Shown: positions 24,742 to 34,485, numbered from the stretch's first letter. The stretch: DNA of 64,000 bases from CAZAFL01 sp964484465 (GCA_964484465.1 CAZAFL010000003.1:62001-126000), one strand, 5' to 3'. Numbers and translations: made by a program. The notes: generated by a model from the sequence alone, not told the origin.

Positions 24742-27357
24742 ATGTCGACTCCGTTGATGAAACAATACATCCAGGTGAAGGCGAAGTATCCGGAAACGGT
24801 TCTTCTCTTCCGGATGGGGGATTTTTACGAGACGTTCGAGGAGGATGCGAAAATTGCTTCTAAGGTTCTTGGAATCACGCTGACCAAGCGAGGAAATGGA
24901 GCCGCCAACGATATTCCCCTCGCCGGCTTCCCTTATCATGCACTCGAGTCCTATATGCCGAAGCTTTTAAAAGCCGGCTACAGGGTTGCCGTCTGCGAGC
25001 AACTCGAAGACCCTAAGTTCGCGAAAGGAATTGTTAAGCGTGATGTCATTGAAGTGGTCACACCAGGCGTTGCCTTTTCCGATACGGTCCTCGAGCAAAA
25101 ACAAAATAACTATCTGCTTGCGATAACACTCCCTTCTGTCGTTGCAACCGGAGATGATACCGTCGGTATTGCATTCGTCGATGTTTCAACCGCCGAATTC
25201 AGTGTGTGCGAATTCCCCATGAGACAGCTTGCCGAACAGATCGCAGCGCTTTCCCCTTCTGAGCTTATTGTTCAGAAAAGGGATCTCGAAACTCTTCAAC
25301 AACTCTTGAAAGGATCATATCGCGGCATTTTTTCAAAACTCGACGACTGGATTTTTAATTTCGATTATGCCTACGAAATCCTCATCAATCATTTCAAAAC
25401 TCAAACACTGAAGGGGTTCGGGATTGAAGAGTTGAGATGCGGAATTGTTTCTGCAGGTGCGGTGATGAATTACCTTCAGGAAACACAGAAAACCAATCTT
25501 CTCCATCTGAAAAAAATCACTCCGTACAATGTCGGCGAATATATCAACCTCGACCAATCGACAAAGCGGAATCTCGAAATCACAAAATCCGTTGAAGGAC
25601 GGGAGGACGGGACATTATTCTGGGTGCTCGACAGGACCCAAACACCGATGGGCGGCAGACTGCTGAAGAAATGGGTCAATAACCCCCTCAAAAAGGTCGA
25701 ACCGGTCAAGACGCGCCTTGAGGCAGTAAGTGAACTTGTACACTCAGGCGATTTGCGGAAAAAATCAATTGAACACCTCTCACATATCGGTGATATCGAG
25801 AGATTAATCTCCAAAATCTGCACCAACCGCGCGAACCCCAAAGAAGTCCTTGCGATGAAAAGCATGCTCGGCGAGATCGGTCGCCTTAAAACGCAATTGA
25901 CCGGGTCAAAATCACGGACACTTAGCACGTTGCGGGACGGTTTACACGAACTCAATGATGTCGTTCAAACAATCTCCTCCGCCCTGTCCGACGACCCGCC
26001 TCTCGCCCTTTCTGACGGCAGCGTCCTGAGGAAAGGGTATAACAAGGAGCTCGATGAGCTACGAAATATCACGTCGAATGGAAAGTCCTGGATCGCCAAT
26101 CTTCAAATGAAGGAGCGGGAGCGAACCGGTATTTCTTCTCTTAAAGTGAATTTCAACAATGTGTTCGGATACTACATCGAAATTACAAATACACATAAAG
26201 ATAAAGTTCCGCCCTCCTACATCCGCAAGCAAACAATGGTGAATGCTGAACGGTATATCACCCCGGAGCTCAAGGAATATGAGGATAAAATCCTCCACGC
26301 GGAAGAACACATCCTCGCGCTCGAGACGAAGCTTTTCACGGAACTGCGTATGATGATTGCCGAACATGCTGAAACGATCCAGCAGAATGGACGCCTTGTC
26401 GCGATGCTCGATTGCCTCGTCTCTCTCGCAGAGGTCGCGGTAGCAAATAAATATACATGTCCGGAAATCCACGAAGGCACCAGGATCGAAATCACCGAAG
26501 GACGGCATCCGGTCATCGAAAAATTACTTCCACCAGGAGAAAGCTACACAGCGAATGATGCTCATCTTGATAATGAGAATCATCAAATTCTTATTATCAC
26601 CGGTCCGAATATGAGCGGTAAATCGAGTTACCTTCGCCAGGTCGGTCTCATCGTCCTGCTTGCACAAATCGGTAGTTTTGTCCCGGCGAAGAACGCACGC
26701 ATAGGGGTTGTGGACAAGATTTACACGAGGGTTGGAGCGAGCGATAATATTGCATCGGGCGAGAGCACATTCCTGGTTGAAATGCATGAGGCGGCGAATA
26801 TCATCAACACCGCGACGCCAAAAAGCCTGATCCTGCTGGATGAAGTCGGCCGGGGCACAAGCACATTCGACGGCATCAGTATTGCCTGGGCACTGACAGA
26901 ATATATTCACAATCGCATTGGCGCGAAAACCCTATTTGCGACGCATTATCACGAGCTCAACGAGCTTGCAGAACTTTTTCCCCGCATAAAGAACCTGAAA
27001 GTGGAAGTGCGTGAATACAGCGACAAAGTAATCTTCCTGCACAAAGTCACGCACGGATTTGCAGACCACTCTTACGGTATTCAGGTCGCACAGATGGCTG
27101 GACTACCGGACGAGGTAACAGACCGCGCGAAAAAAATCCTGAAGAATCTCGAAGGTTCAGAATTGACACTTCATGATGAGCAGAAAAACGGGCAACACAC
27201 AACAAAAGGCAGAATCGCTCCAGCCGAAATCCAGATGACACTGTTTGAAATGAAGGATGAAAAATTACGCGAGCAATTGAACAAATTAGATGTTGAGAAG
27301 ATGACGCCGTTGGAGGCACTGCAGAAGCTGGCGGAAATAAAAGAGAATATGAAATAA
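24742..27357 (+). CDS. mutS: DNA mismatch repair protein MutS
   Basis: 871 residues. The mismatch-reading domain I has the Phe-x-Glu element in 'LLFRMGDFYETFEEDA' near residue 33. Connector, core lever and clamp domains follow to about 590. The ATPase has Walker A 'GPNMSGKSSYLRQ' near 620, 'GESTFLVEMHEAANI' and Walker B 'LILLDEVGRGTSTFDG', with the His-switch region 'ATHYHEL'. A C-terminal helical tail (about 800-871) is typical of MutS1. A TATAAT sequence at 24691-24696 may be its -10, but no good -35 lies at the right distance. No mutL is in the window. Confidence 0.97.
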   Translation: MSTPLMKQYIQVKAKYPETVLLFRMGDFYETFEEDAKIASKVLGITLTKRGNGAANDIPLAGFPYHALESYMPKLLKAGYRVAVCEQLEDPKFAKGIVKRDVIEVVTPGVAFSDTVLEQKQNNYLLAITLPSVVATGDDTVGIAFVDVSTAEFSVCEFPMRQLAEQIAALSPSELIVQKRDLETLQQLLKGSYRGIFSKLDDWIFNFDYAYEILINHFKTQTLKGFGIEELRCGIVSAGAVMNYLQETQKTNLLHLKKITPYNVGEYINLDQSTKRNLEITKSVEGREDGTLFWVLDRTQTPMGGRLLKKWVNNPLKKVEPVKTRLEAVSELVHSGDLRKKSIEHLSHIGDIERLISKICTNRANPKEVLAMKSMLGEIGRLKTQLTGSKSRTLSTLRDGLHELNDVVQTISSALSDDPPLALSDGSVLRKGYNKELDELRNITSNGKSWIANLQMKERERTGISSLKVNFNNVFGYYIEITNTHKDKVPPSYIRKQTMVNAERYITPELKEYEDKILHAEEHILALETKLFTELRMMIAEHAETIQQNGRLVAMLDCLVSLAEVAVANKYTCPEIHEGTRIEITEGRHPVIEKLLPPGESYTANDAHLDNENHQILIITGPNMSGKSSYLRQVGLIVLLAQIGSFVPAKNARIGVVDKIYTRVGASDNIASGESTFLVEMHEAANIINTATPKSLILLDEVGRGTSTFDGISIAWALTEYIHNRIGAKTLFATHYHELNELAELFPRIKNLKVEVREYSDKVIFLHKVTHGFADHSYGIQVAQMAGLPDEVTDRAKKILKNLEGSELTLHDEQKNGQHTTKGRIAPAEIQMTLFEMKDEKLREQLNKLDVEKMTPLEALQKLAEIKENMK

Positions 27358-27444
27358 TAAAGATGATTAAAATAGATTGTCGGTTTTTTTACTATCTGAC
27401 TTATTAAGGGAACGAACTTTAATTACCGACTCATCACAGTAAAC

Positions 27445-28698
27445 ATGCGCCGCCGGAACTTTCTTAAAACGTCTGCATCAGCCACCCTCCTGCCATTTCT
27501 GGGAACAGTGTCGTCTGCACAGACTACGGTATCAAAAAAAGTATTTTCGGATGACACCGTCCGGCTGATCCGAGACCGTATCGTACCGGTTACCAGGGAA
27601 GAGCGCGAACAGCGCATCGAGACCGCCAAAAAACTGATGAAAGAACAGCAGATGGACGCCCTAGTCTTCGAAGGAGGTGTTTCGCTCAATTATTTCACCG
27701 GGGTCAATTGGGGCCGGAGTGAGCGGTTGTTTGCAATGATACTTCCAAAAAATGGCGAGCCGCAATATATCGCACCGAAATTCGAACAGGGGCGCGCTCA
27801 GGAACAGGTCGGCAACGCACGACTTCTTACATGGGAAGAACATGAAAATCCCTATGCGCTTGTCAGTCAGATACTCAAAGACAACAACGCAAACACTGGA
27901 ACGGTAGGCATTGAAGAGACCACGCGGTCGTTTGTGATGGAAGGAATAGTAAAAAGCAGCTCCTCGTTAAAACTGGTAAGCGGAACTCCCGTGACAGCGG
28001 GTTGTCGCAGCGTGAAGTCAGCTCATGAAATCGAACTCATGCAGATTGCAAATGATATCACGGCCGAGGTGTACAAATCTGCAGTATATGCACTGAATGA
28101 AGGCATGTTGGAACAGGAGTTTGCATCAATAATATCCAAAATGTTTTCCGAATTCGGAGTAAACGGAGGCGCACTTGTTCTCTTCGGCGAAGCTTCGGCC
28201 TATCCTCACGGTCTCGTCAAACAACACACGCTAAAGGAAAATCAAATCGTCCTTATCGACGGCGGATGCTCCGTCGAAGGATATCAATCTGACATTACGC
28301 GAACTACCATCTTCGGCACGCCGACCGAAAAAATGGAATCAGTGTGGGAGATTGTCCGTAATGCACAGTCGGCAGCCCTGTTTGCCGCAAAGCCGGGCAT
28401 CCCCGCTGAAGATATCGACGCAGCAGCCCGGAAGGTCATTGTAGATGCCGGCTATGGACCGGATTACAAATATTTCACTCACCGCGTCGGTCACGGCATC
28501 GGAATGGATGGACACGAATGGTATTACCTTGTACGCGGCAACAAACGACCTGGGCAGGCGGGCAACACCCACAGCAATGAACCGGGAATTTATATTCCCG
28601 GCGAGTTCGGCATCCGGATTGAAGACGAAATGCTTATTACAGAACACGGAGCAAAACTTCTTCTTCGACAAGCTGAAAGTTTGGAACGAATGTTTTAG
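27445..28698 (+). CDS. Tat-exported M24 (Xaa-Pro-type) aminopeptidase
   Basis: 417 residues. The N-terminus 'MRRRNFLKTSASATLLPFLG' has a twin-arginine motif, so the protein is exported folded. A creatinase-like N-domain (about 40-180) precedes the pita-bread metallopeptidase domain (about 190-410). Metal ligands are visible: Asp in 'VLIDGGCSVEGYQSDITRT' (two), His in 'THRVGHGIGMDGHEWY', Glu in 'NEPGIYIPGEFG' and Glu in 'RIEDEMLITE'. Family members cleave Xaa-Pro bonds, and some are methionine- or creatine-type; the exact substrate cannot be fixed. Tat export of M24 enzymes is less common than cytoplasmic forms. Confidence 0.9.
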   Translation: MRRRNFLKTSASATLLPFLGTVSSAQTTVSKKVFSDDTVRLIRDRIVPVTREEREQRIETAKKLMKEQQMDALVFEGGVSLNYFTGVNWGRSERLFAMILPKNGEPQYIAPKFEQGRAQEQVGNARLLTWEEHENPYALVSQILKDNNANTGTVGIEETTRSFVMEGIVKSSSSLKLVSGTPVTAGCRSVKSAHEIELMQIANDITAEVYKSAVYALNEGMLEQEFASIISKMFSEFGVNGGALVLFGEASAYPHGLVKQHTLKENQIVLIDGGCSVEGYQSDITRTTIFGTPTEKMESVWEIVRNAQSAALFAAKPGIPAEDIDAAARKVIVDAGYGPDYKYFTHRVGHGIGMDGHEWYYLVRGNKRPGQAGNTHSNEPGIYIPGEFGIRIEDEMLITEHGAKLLLRQAESLERMF

Positions 28699-28747
28699 CT
28701 GCCAATCATAGTAACGACAATTTCAATACAAGTGGAAAGGGTGAACA

Positions 28748-29245
28748 ATGGATTTGAAAGATATTCACAATATGTACGAATTCAATTATTGGGCAAAAAG
28801 CCGTATTATCAGTATTATCGAAACACTCACGCCGGAACAATACGTGAAGGATTTCGGTTCGAGCCACGGTGGTATTCACGGAACCCTCGTGCACAGTATG
28901 GGCGCCGAGGAAATCTGGTTGAAACGGTGGAGAGGAACATCGCCGAGCAGCCTGTATGAACCGAAAGATTTTCCAACATTTGATGACGTCAACAACCACT
29001 GGGATATGGTCGAACATGAGATGATGGGCTTTTGTCATATGCTTAAATCAGATAACGATATTACAAAGGTTATCACGTATAAAGATATGAAGGGAAATGA
29101 ATACTCTCAGCCTCTTTATCAGATGATGCAGCATCTGGTCAATCATTCGTCTTACCACCGGGGTCAGATTGTAACAATGCTGCGGCTTCTTGGTGTAAAA
29201 CCGATCGGGACCGATATGATTATGTTCTTTCGGGAAAAGCGATAA
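28748..29245 (+). CDS. DinB family protein
   Basis: 165-residue four-helix bundle of the DinB/YfiT type. The metal-binding His triad is recognisable as His49 in 'GTLVHSMGAEEIWLKRW' and two His in 'HLVNHSSYHRGQIVTML', the canonical H-x-x-x-H element at the C-terminal end. Members are metal-dependent, often glutathione- or bacillithiol-transferase-like, or of unknown role, and are distinct from DNA polymerase IV despite the name. A good AAAGGGTG ribosome binding site precedes the ATG. It follows the M24 peptidase by 49 bases. Confidence 0.88.
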   Translation: MDLKDIHNMYEFNYWAKSRIISIIETLTPEQYVKDFGSSHGGIHGTLVHSMGAEEIWLKRWRGTSPSSLYEPKDFPTFDDVNNHWDMVEHEMMGFCHMLKSDNDITKVITYKDMKGNEYSQPLYQMMQHLVNHSSYHRGQIVTMLRLLGVKPIGTDMIMFFREKR

Positions 29246-29315
29246 ACTCTCAGAGTCTACTCCATTGGATCAATGAATAATTTTGCACTAAAATTTCAGC
29301 TTTCAAAATCCTTAT

Positions 29316-30101
29316 ATGCCTAACTATCAAACTATCAATTATCAACTGAATGACGGCATTTGCGTCATCATGTTAAACCGTCCGGATGTTTACAACGCGT
29401 TCAACGAACAGATGAAAAAGGAACTCAATGAAGCTCTGAAGGAATCAGAAAAAGACGCTTCCGCGAGGTGCGTCGTTATCCGCGGCGCAGGCGACAAAGC
29501 ATTCTGTTCAGGACAGGATTTAAAAGAACACTCGGACAATAAACGATCACTGAAGGATTCGCTGGAAAAAAATTATAACCCGATCATCCGGAAAATCCGC
29601 ACCATGGAAAAACCGGTCATCGGTATGATTAACGGCGTCGCTGCAGGAGCAGGATGCAGCCTGGCACTCGCATGCGACATGCGGATCATGTCGAGTACTG
29701 CAAAACTCATTGAAGTGTTTATCCGCATCGGACTTGTTCCGGATACCGGCTCACACTGGTTTCTCGCTCAGTTCGTCGGTCTCGCCCGCGCTTTTGAATA
29801 CGCAACCACGGGCCGTGACATCTCGGCGGAGGAAGCGGAACGGGTCGGACTTGTCAATAAAATCGTCACTCCGGATAAACTCGAGGAAGAAACCATGAAC
29901 CTTGCGAAACTTTTTGCTCACGCTCCAACGAAAGCCATCGGGCTCATCAAGCGGGCTTTGAATAAATCCCTCTCATCCGACCTGGATGCGATTCTAGAGT
30001 ATGAAGCGTACATTCAGGAGATTGCATCTCAGACCGAGGACCATCAGGAAGGCATAAGAGCATTTCTGGAAAAACGTCCGGCGAATTTCAGAGGGAGATA
30101 A
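29316..30101 (+). CDS. PaaG-like enoyl-CoA hydratase/isomerase
   Basis: 261-residue crotonase-fold enzyme. 'GDKAFCSGQDLKEH' forms the first half of the CoA oxyanion hole, and 'INGVAAGAGCSLALACDMRI' the second. 'RIGLVPDTGSHWFLAQFVGL' resembles the PaaG signature, with the Asp used in isomerising ring-1,2-epoxyphenylacetyl-CoA to the oxepin. The neighbours (PaaA-like oxygenase subunit, PaaH-like dehydrogenase, PaaJ-like thiolase) strengthen a role in phenylacetyl-CoA-type degradation. An ordinary enoyl-CoA hydratase is the alternative. No ribosome binding site is visible before the ATG. Confidence 0.85.
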   Translation: MPNYQTINYQLNDGICVIMLNRPDVYNAFNEQMKKELNEALKESEKDASARCVVIRGAGDKAFCSGQDLKEHSDNKRSLKDSLEKNYNPIIRKIRTMEKPVIGMINGVAAGAGCSLALACDMRIMSSTAKLIEVFIRIGLVPDTGSHWFLAQFVGLARAFEYATTGRDISAEEAERVGLVNKIVTPDKLEEETMNLAKLFAHAPTKAIGLIKRALNKSLSSDLDAILEYEAYIQEIASQTEDHQEGIRAFLEKRPANFRGR

Positions 30102-30188
30102 TGGTTGATTTTATCACCCTTTTTCTGTAAGTTAATTATAGGCGCGTGTTAAATCTTCATAATATTCTTTCACAGCGGAGAAGTCATT

Positions 30189-31031
30189 ATGCCAGGCAAT
30201 CCATCCACTATTCCGAACCCAAAACGGGAAGAACTAATGACCGCGAAACTTTCAAAAGGTGAATCAATTGAAACGATTGATGATATGAGTGATGAATACT
30301 ACGACCATCTCATGAACCTCATGGTACAGCAGGCCGATTCCGAGCTTGCTGGTGGCTTTGGCTATGTACCGTGGATTATGAAAGCGCCAACGACAGAGGA
30401 AATGCTCATCGTGTCAAATATCGTTCGCGATGAAGTCCGACACGCACGCGCCATGTACCGGTTGCTGGAGGACGCCAAGTTTGGTGTCGATGATTGGGTT
30501 GATAAAATGGATTTTACATTCCGTATTGACGATTCTCAATTCCTTGGAGATAAACGCGCTTCGGGCGACAAACGAGTGAATATCTTTTACTATCCCATCG
30601 AAAGTTGGGCGGATTTTGTAATGTTTAATTTTTTGATGGACCGCGGTGCAGGGCACCAGCTTGAAGACGTTAAGACAAGCACCTTCGGCCCGTGGCGCAG
30701 GGAAATCGACCGCATCTTTAAGGAAGAGCTCACCCACATTGCGCATGGCGACTTCTGGGTTAAAAAACTTGCGCTCGACCCGAGAACCAAACCGGAGATT
30801 CAGGCCGCCCTCGACAGGTGGTGGCCCCGTGTCATGTCGATCTTCGGGCGGCCCGGCTCGCGGAAAAACAAACGCTATCGTGAACTTGGCCTCAAGAAAC
30901 GGGACAACAATGACGTTCGTGAGTTTTTTGCAAATGAAGTAAGAGAAAAAGCAGAATCCTGGAGTCTGGTCATGCCACAATGGATTCCCGACTGGCAGAA
31001 AGTTCCGGAAGATTCCGTCATTCCGGGATAA
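30189..31031 (+). CDS. PaaA-like diiron oxygenase subunit (phenylacetyl-CoA epoxidase family)
   Basis: 280 residues of the PaaA/PaaC diiron ferritin-like family (PF05138). Metal-ligand helices are visible: Glu in 'QQADSELAGGFGYVPW', Glu and His in 'VRDEVRHARAMYRLL', an acidic residue in 'FNFLMDRGAGHQLED', and Glu and His in 'FKEELTHIAHGDFWV'. In the E. coli system PaaA is the catalytic subunit, needing PaaB, PaaC, PaaD (iron-sulfur maturation) and the reductase PaaE; none of these is in the window. The C-terminal 'MPQWIPDWQKVPED' tail resembles that of PaaA. BoxB-like or other epoxidase subfamilies are alternatives. Confidence 0.82.
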   Translation: MPGNPSTIPNPKREELMTAKLSKGESIETIDDMSDEYYDHLMNLMVQQADSELAGGFGYVPWIMKAPTTEEMLIVSNIVRDEVRHARAMYRLLEDAKFGVDDWVDKMDFTFRIDDSQFLGDKRASGDKRVNIFYYPIESWADFVMFNFLMDRGAGHQLEDVKTSTFGPWRREIDRIFKEELTHIAHGDFWVKKLALDPRTKPEIQAALDRWWPRVMSIFGRPGSRKNKRYRELGLKKRDNNDVREFFANEVREKAESWSLVMPQWIPDWQKVPEDSVIPG

Positions 31032-31091
31032 TGCGATAACGTTGCTCTTGCATTGCAACTCCAACGAGCACGCGGCGCTCTTGCCAAGCCC

Positions 31092-31943
31092 ATGAAAACC
31101 ATCGGAATCATCGGCGCGGGAACAATGGGTTCGGGTATTGCGCACGTTGCCGCAATTTCTGGATTCGAAGTCTTCATCTACGATGTTTCACCCGAAATCC
31201 TCAGCAATGCCGCCTCCCGAATCTCTTCTGACTTGCAGCGAGGGGTAGAAAAAGGAAAACTCACAGCCGAACAAGTCGACGCTGCAATAACGAAACTGCA
31301 TTGGCACACATCGTTTGAGAAATTCTCAACCTGCGACATTATCGTCGAAGCAGTAATAGAAAAGCTCGATGTCAAGCAGGATATTTTCAAGCAGTTGGAA
31401 CCAATCTGTTCTCCCGACGCAATTCTTGCAACAAATACCTCATCACTTTCAGTAACCGCAATTGCGTCTGCGATCAGAAACACCGAACGTTTCATAGGAC
31501 TGCATTTTTTTAATCCCCCGCACCTTATGAAACTTGTCGAGATTGTCCGGGGACACCAGACATCCGGCAGCACCGTTGAACGGACTGCCGCATTTGCCCG
31601 TGCACTCGGTAAAACACCGGTGATTGTGAAGGATACCCCGGGGTTCATCGTCAACCGTATAGCCCGGCCTTTCTACGGAGAGGCGCTTCGGCTCCTCGGC
31701 GAAGGCGTTGCCTCGGTCGAAGACATCGACCGTATCGTCAGGCTCGAAGGCGGATTCAAAATGGGACCCTTTGAACTGATGGACTTAATTGGCATCGATG
31801 TTAATTTTGCCGTGACCCAATCGATGTACGAGCAGACTTTCGGAGAAGCGCGATACCGACCTCATGTCATACAGAAAAACATGGTTGCCGCAGGACTGCT
31901 TGGCAGAAAGACAAAAAAAGGGTTTTATCGGTACGATAAATGA
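31092..31943 (+). CDS. 3-hydroxyacyl-CoA dehydrogenase (PaaH/Hbd-like)
   Basis: 283 residues from the ATG at 31092 (the open frame begins 13 codons earlier, before the conserved N-terminus). NAD site 'IGIIGAGTMGSGIAHVAA' at the start; 'IVEAVIEKLDVKQDIF' and 'LATNTSSLSVTAIA' are family motifs. The catalytic His is in 'FIGLHFFNPPHLMKLVE', and the C-terminal domain begins 'DTPGFIVNRIARPFYGEALR'. It oxidises 3-hydroxyacyl-CoA, in this context plausibly 3-hydroxyadipyl-CoA. E. coli PaaH is longer (about 475 residues) with a second dehydrogenase-like part; here a second degenerate copy lies separately at 33584-34327. The last four bases overlap the next gene. Confidence 0.92.
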   Translation: MKTIGIIGAGTMGSGIAHVAAISGFEVFIYDVSPEILSNAASRISSDLQRGVEKGKLTAEQVDAAITKLHWHTSFEKFSTCDIIVEAVIEKLDVKQDIFKQLEPICSPDAILATNTSSLSVTAIASAIRNTERFIGLHFFNPPHLMKLVEIVRGHQTSGSTVERTAAFARALGKTPVIVKDTPGFIVNRIARPFYGEALRLLGEGVASVEDIDRIVRLEGGFKMGPFELMDLIGIDVNFAVTQSMYEQTFGEARYRPHVIQKNMVAAGLLGRKTKKGFYRYDK

Positions 31944-33583
31944 ATACTCTGCGCCACTCCTTCCTTCTCTTTTCCATCATCACAGCATGCGCCATTGTGC
32001 ATGCCGGTGTGGCAAATAACTCTCTCATGAATCTGTATGATGTTACACAATACAATCTGAATATCGGCTTCGACCTTTCCCGCAAGGCGTTTTCCGGAAG
32101 AGTTCGGGTGGAAGCTACCGCAATACAACCTGTTGATGTGTTTGTGCTTTCTGCGGCAAACGGAACTCTCACTATCGACTCAGTGAAATATCATGATATG
32201 GTTATCCCCTTTCGCCATGAAAACGATCATCTCATGATGAAATTTGATGACACAATTCAGGCTTCAGCTAAATTCAGCTGTACGGTCTTCTATCATGGCA
32301 TCTCCAAATTTGACGGCCAGTATGAAGGAGGTGGAGCATACTTTACCCAATCGGATACGTTCGGACGTGTCGCGACGATCAGCCAACCGGACTTTGCGAG
32401 AACCTGGTGGCCCTGCAAAGACGTTCCGTCGGATAAAGCTACAGCTTCTATTGCCGTCACGGTCCCACGTCCACTCACAGCGGTTTCGAATGGAATCCTG
32501 AAGCGTGTTGAACAAGGCGAACATACTTCTACTTTTTATTGGGAAACTCAATATCCCATTGCCACGTATCTGGTGTCGATTGCAGCGGCAAACTACAAGG
32601 AGTTTTCCGAGACGTATACTGCAGGCAACGGCCAGCAAATGCCCATTACGTATTATGTGTTTCCAAAAGATTATGAAAAAGCAAAAAAGGATTTCGAACA
32701 GACAACTAAGTTCCTTGGTTTTTTTTCTACAACTTTTTGTGAATATCCGTTTATTAATGAGAAATTCGGATATGCAGAGGTTGAGGGAAATCTGACGATG
32801 GAGAACCAGACGATTTGCAGTATCGAAGAAAATTTAATCACGGGGGACAACAAATACGGGTTGACGATACTCCATGAAACATGCCACCACTGGTGGGGCG
32901 ATTTAATTACACCGACAAACTGGAAACACACTTGGCTGAATGAGGGGTTCGCAACATATGCGGAAGCCCTCTATCTTGAACATAAGAAGGGCCCGGAAGC
33001 CTACCTGGATTATATTCATAAGATGATGTCATTTCAGAATGGAAAATTTGCCGGGTCGGTTGTCGGCCGGTCGGACACTTCGTTCTGGGATTCATTTTCA
33101 GGAAGAGTATATTACAAAGGGGCAATTGTTCTTCACATGCTTCGCACGATGTTAGGCGATACCACGTTTTTCCGCATCATGAGAAATTATCTCAACAATC
33201 CAACTTTGCGCTATGGGAACGCAACAACAGATGATTTCATTCGTGAATGCGATCAGGCTTCCGGCAAGGATCTCAAATGGTTCTTCGACCAATGGGTATA
33301 TGCTAATACGGATTCAATCGATAGACCGGAGATCGACTATCACTGGAAAGCAACTCCCGAGAAATCAGGGTATAATGTATTGTTGGAGTTAACTCAGACA
33401 ACGGCTTCGAAACTGCTGTATAAATTACCTCTTTCGATTACACTATCAGGAGCGACGACAACGCAGAAACTTTCTATTATTGACAGTATCGCCGTTCAAT
33501 CATTCACATTCAAAAGTACGGAACAGCCAATATCGCTCGAAATCGAGAATGACATGTTTATGATTTTGCATAAGAAGGATTAG
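31940..33583 (+). CDS. Exported M1 family aminopeptidase
   Basis: 547 residues with a signal peptide ending near AIVHA (about residue 22). Aminopeptidase N layout: beta-sandwich domain (about 30-210), then a thermolysin-like domain. The exopeptidase motif is 'EGNLTMENQ' (G-x-x-M-E-N type). The zinc site is 'HETCHHWW' plus Glu in 'WLNEGFATYAEALY', with 18 residues between. 'YKGAIVLHMLRTMLGDTTF' carries the catalytic Tyr region. It is shorter than E. coli PepN and lacks the long C-terminal superhelix, as do many bacterial secreted M1 enzymes. Its ATG overlaps the dehydrogenase stop (ATGA), so a peptidase sits inside a CoA-ester pathway cluster. Confidence 0.93.
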   Translation: MNTLRHSFLLFSIITACAIVHAGVANNSLMNLYDVTQYNLNIGFDLSRKAFSGRVRVEATAIQPVDVFVLSAANGTLTIDSVKYHDMVIPFRHENDHLMMKFDDTIQASAKFSCTVFYHGISKFDGQYEGGGAYFTQSDTFGRVATISQPDFARTWWPCKDVPSDKATASIAVTVPRPLTAVSNGILKRVEQGEHTSTFYWETQYPIATYLVSIAAANYKEFSETYTAGNGQQMPITYYVFPKDYEKAKKDFEQTTKFLGFFSTTFCEYPFINEKFGYAEVEGNLTMENQTICSIEENLITGDNKYGLTILHETCHHWWGDLITPTNWKHTWLNEGFATYAEALYLEHKKGPEAYLDYIHKMMSFQNGKFAGSVVGRSDTSFWDSFSGRVYYKGAIVLHMLRTMLGDTTFFRIMRNYLNNPTLRYGNATTDDFIRECDQASGKDLKWFFDQWVYANTDSIDRPEIDYHWKATPEKSGYNVLLELTQTTASKLLYKLPLSITLSGATTTQKLSIIDSIAVQSFTFKSTEQPISLEIENDMFMILHKKD

Positions 33584-34327
33584 ATGGCGATTCCCTCCAG
33601 GAAAAACATTTTCCTTATCGGTGAATCACCCCTCATCGAAGAATTCGGTGAAATCTGCAGCACCGCTTTTTCGGTGCATTGCAAAGAAACTTCAACCCAA
33701 AAACGACGGGCACTCCCCCGCTCTCTGAGGAAAACGAATACAGTTCCGCGGAACCTTGCCCTTGCGGTTGAACTGACCAATACCGACCCCACCGCCAAGA
33801 GGAATAACCTTTTGTATCTCGATAAACTCCTGCTGGGATCGACCACGATCCTGAGCTCCTCAGTGACGGTGACAACAACGGAACAGGCTTCCTGGCTTCG
33901 CCATCCGGAGCGCCTGGTTGGTATTGGTGCTATCCCGGGAATACTTCGCAATCGATTGATGGAAATTGCGCCCTCCGTTCACTCGGACAACATCCATGTC
34001 ACACGGGCTACCGAATTTGCGCGTCAGCTCGATAAGGAGTTCGCAATCATCCAGGACAGAGCGGGGATGGTGCTTCCAAGGATTCTCTGCATGCTCATCA
34101 ATGAGGCGGCATTCGCACTCACTGAAGGAACTGCATCGCCGGCAGATATCGATACCGCGATGAAACTCGGAACAAATTATCCTTTTGGTCCGGTCGAATG
34201 GGGCGACAGGATGGGCTTCAAGCACGTGGTATCTGTGCTCGAAGCAATTCATGAGGAAACTGCAGAGGAGCGTTACCGTATTGCACCTCTTTTACGGCAA
34301 CTCGCAACCGGGGCAAAGTGGTGGTAG
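33584..34327 (+). CDS. Degenerate 3-hydroxyacyl-CoA dehydrogenase-like protein
   Basis: 247 residues. The C-terminal half (about 145-245) matches the 3HCDH C-terminal domain: 'DRAGMVLPRILCMLINEAAF', 'ASPADIDTAMKLGTNYPFGP' and 'EWGDRMGF'. The N-terminal half keeps a Rossmann-like hydrophobic start ('KNIFLIGESPLIEEF') but has lost the G-x-G-x-x-G NAD loop, and the catalytic-His segment is reduced to 'HPERLVGIGAIPG'. It probably does not oxidise substrates alone; it may correspond to the second half of long PaaH proteins and pair with the protein of 31092-31943. The ATG follows the peptidase stop (TAG) directly. Confidence 0.8.
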   Translation: MAIPSRKNIFLIGESPLIEEFGEICSTAFSVHCKETSTQKRRALPRSLRKTNTVPRNLALAVELTNTDPTAKRNNLLYLDKLLLGSTTILSSSVTVTTTEQASWLRHPERLVGIGAIPGILRNRLMEIAPSVHSDNIHVTRATEFARQLDKEFAIIQDRAGMVLPRILCMLINEAAFALTEGTASPADIDTAMKLGTNYPFGPVEWGDRMGFKHVVSVLEAIHEETAEERYRIAPLLRQLATGAKWW

Positions 34328-34485
34328 CTTGACTGGCCCCGCCACTTCGCTTCCAGAGACAGTGATTTGTCCTGCTCGCCTTTCCGAAATCCCATTCTAC
34401 CCGATTAAAAAAAAATAATTCATTGAGGGAGAGTATCAATTTCCGTTAATTTCATACCACACTATTTTAAATTCGGAGAAATTGG

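Noticed and set aside
28748..29245. DinB as the SOS DNA polymerase IV
   Set aside because: The sequence is a 165-residue His-triad bundle of the DinB/YfiT family, not a Y-family polymerase.
30414..31145. Minus-strand open frame of 243 codons over the PaaA-like gene
   Set aside because: Antisense to a diiron protein with clear ligand motifs; no support of its own.
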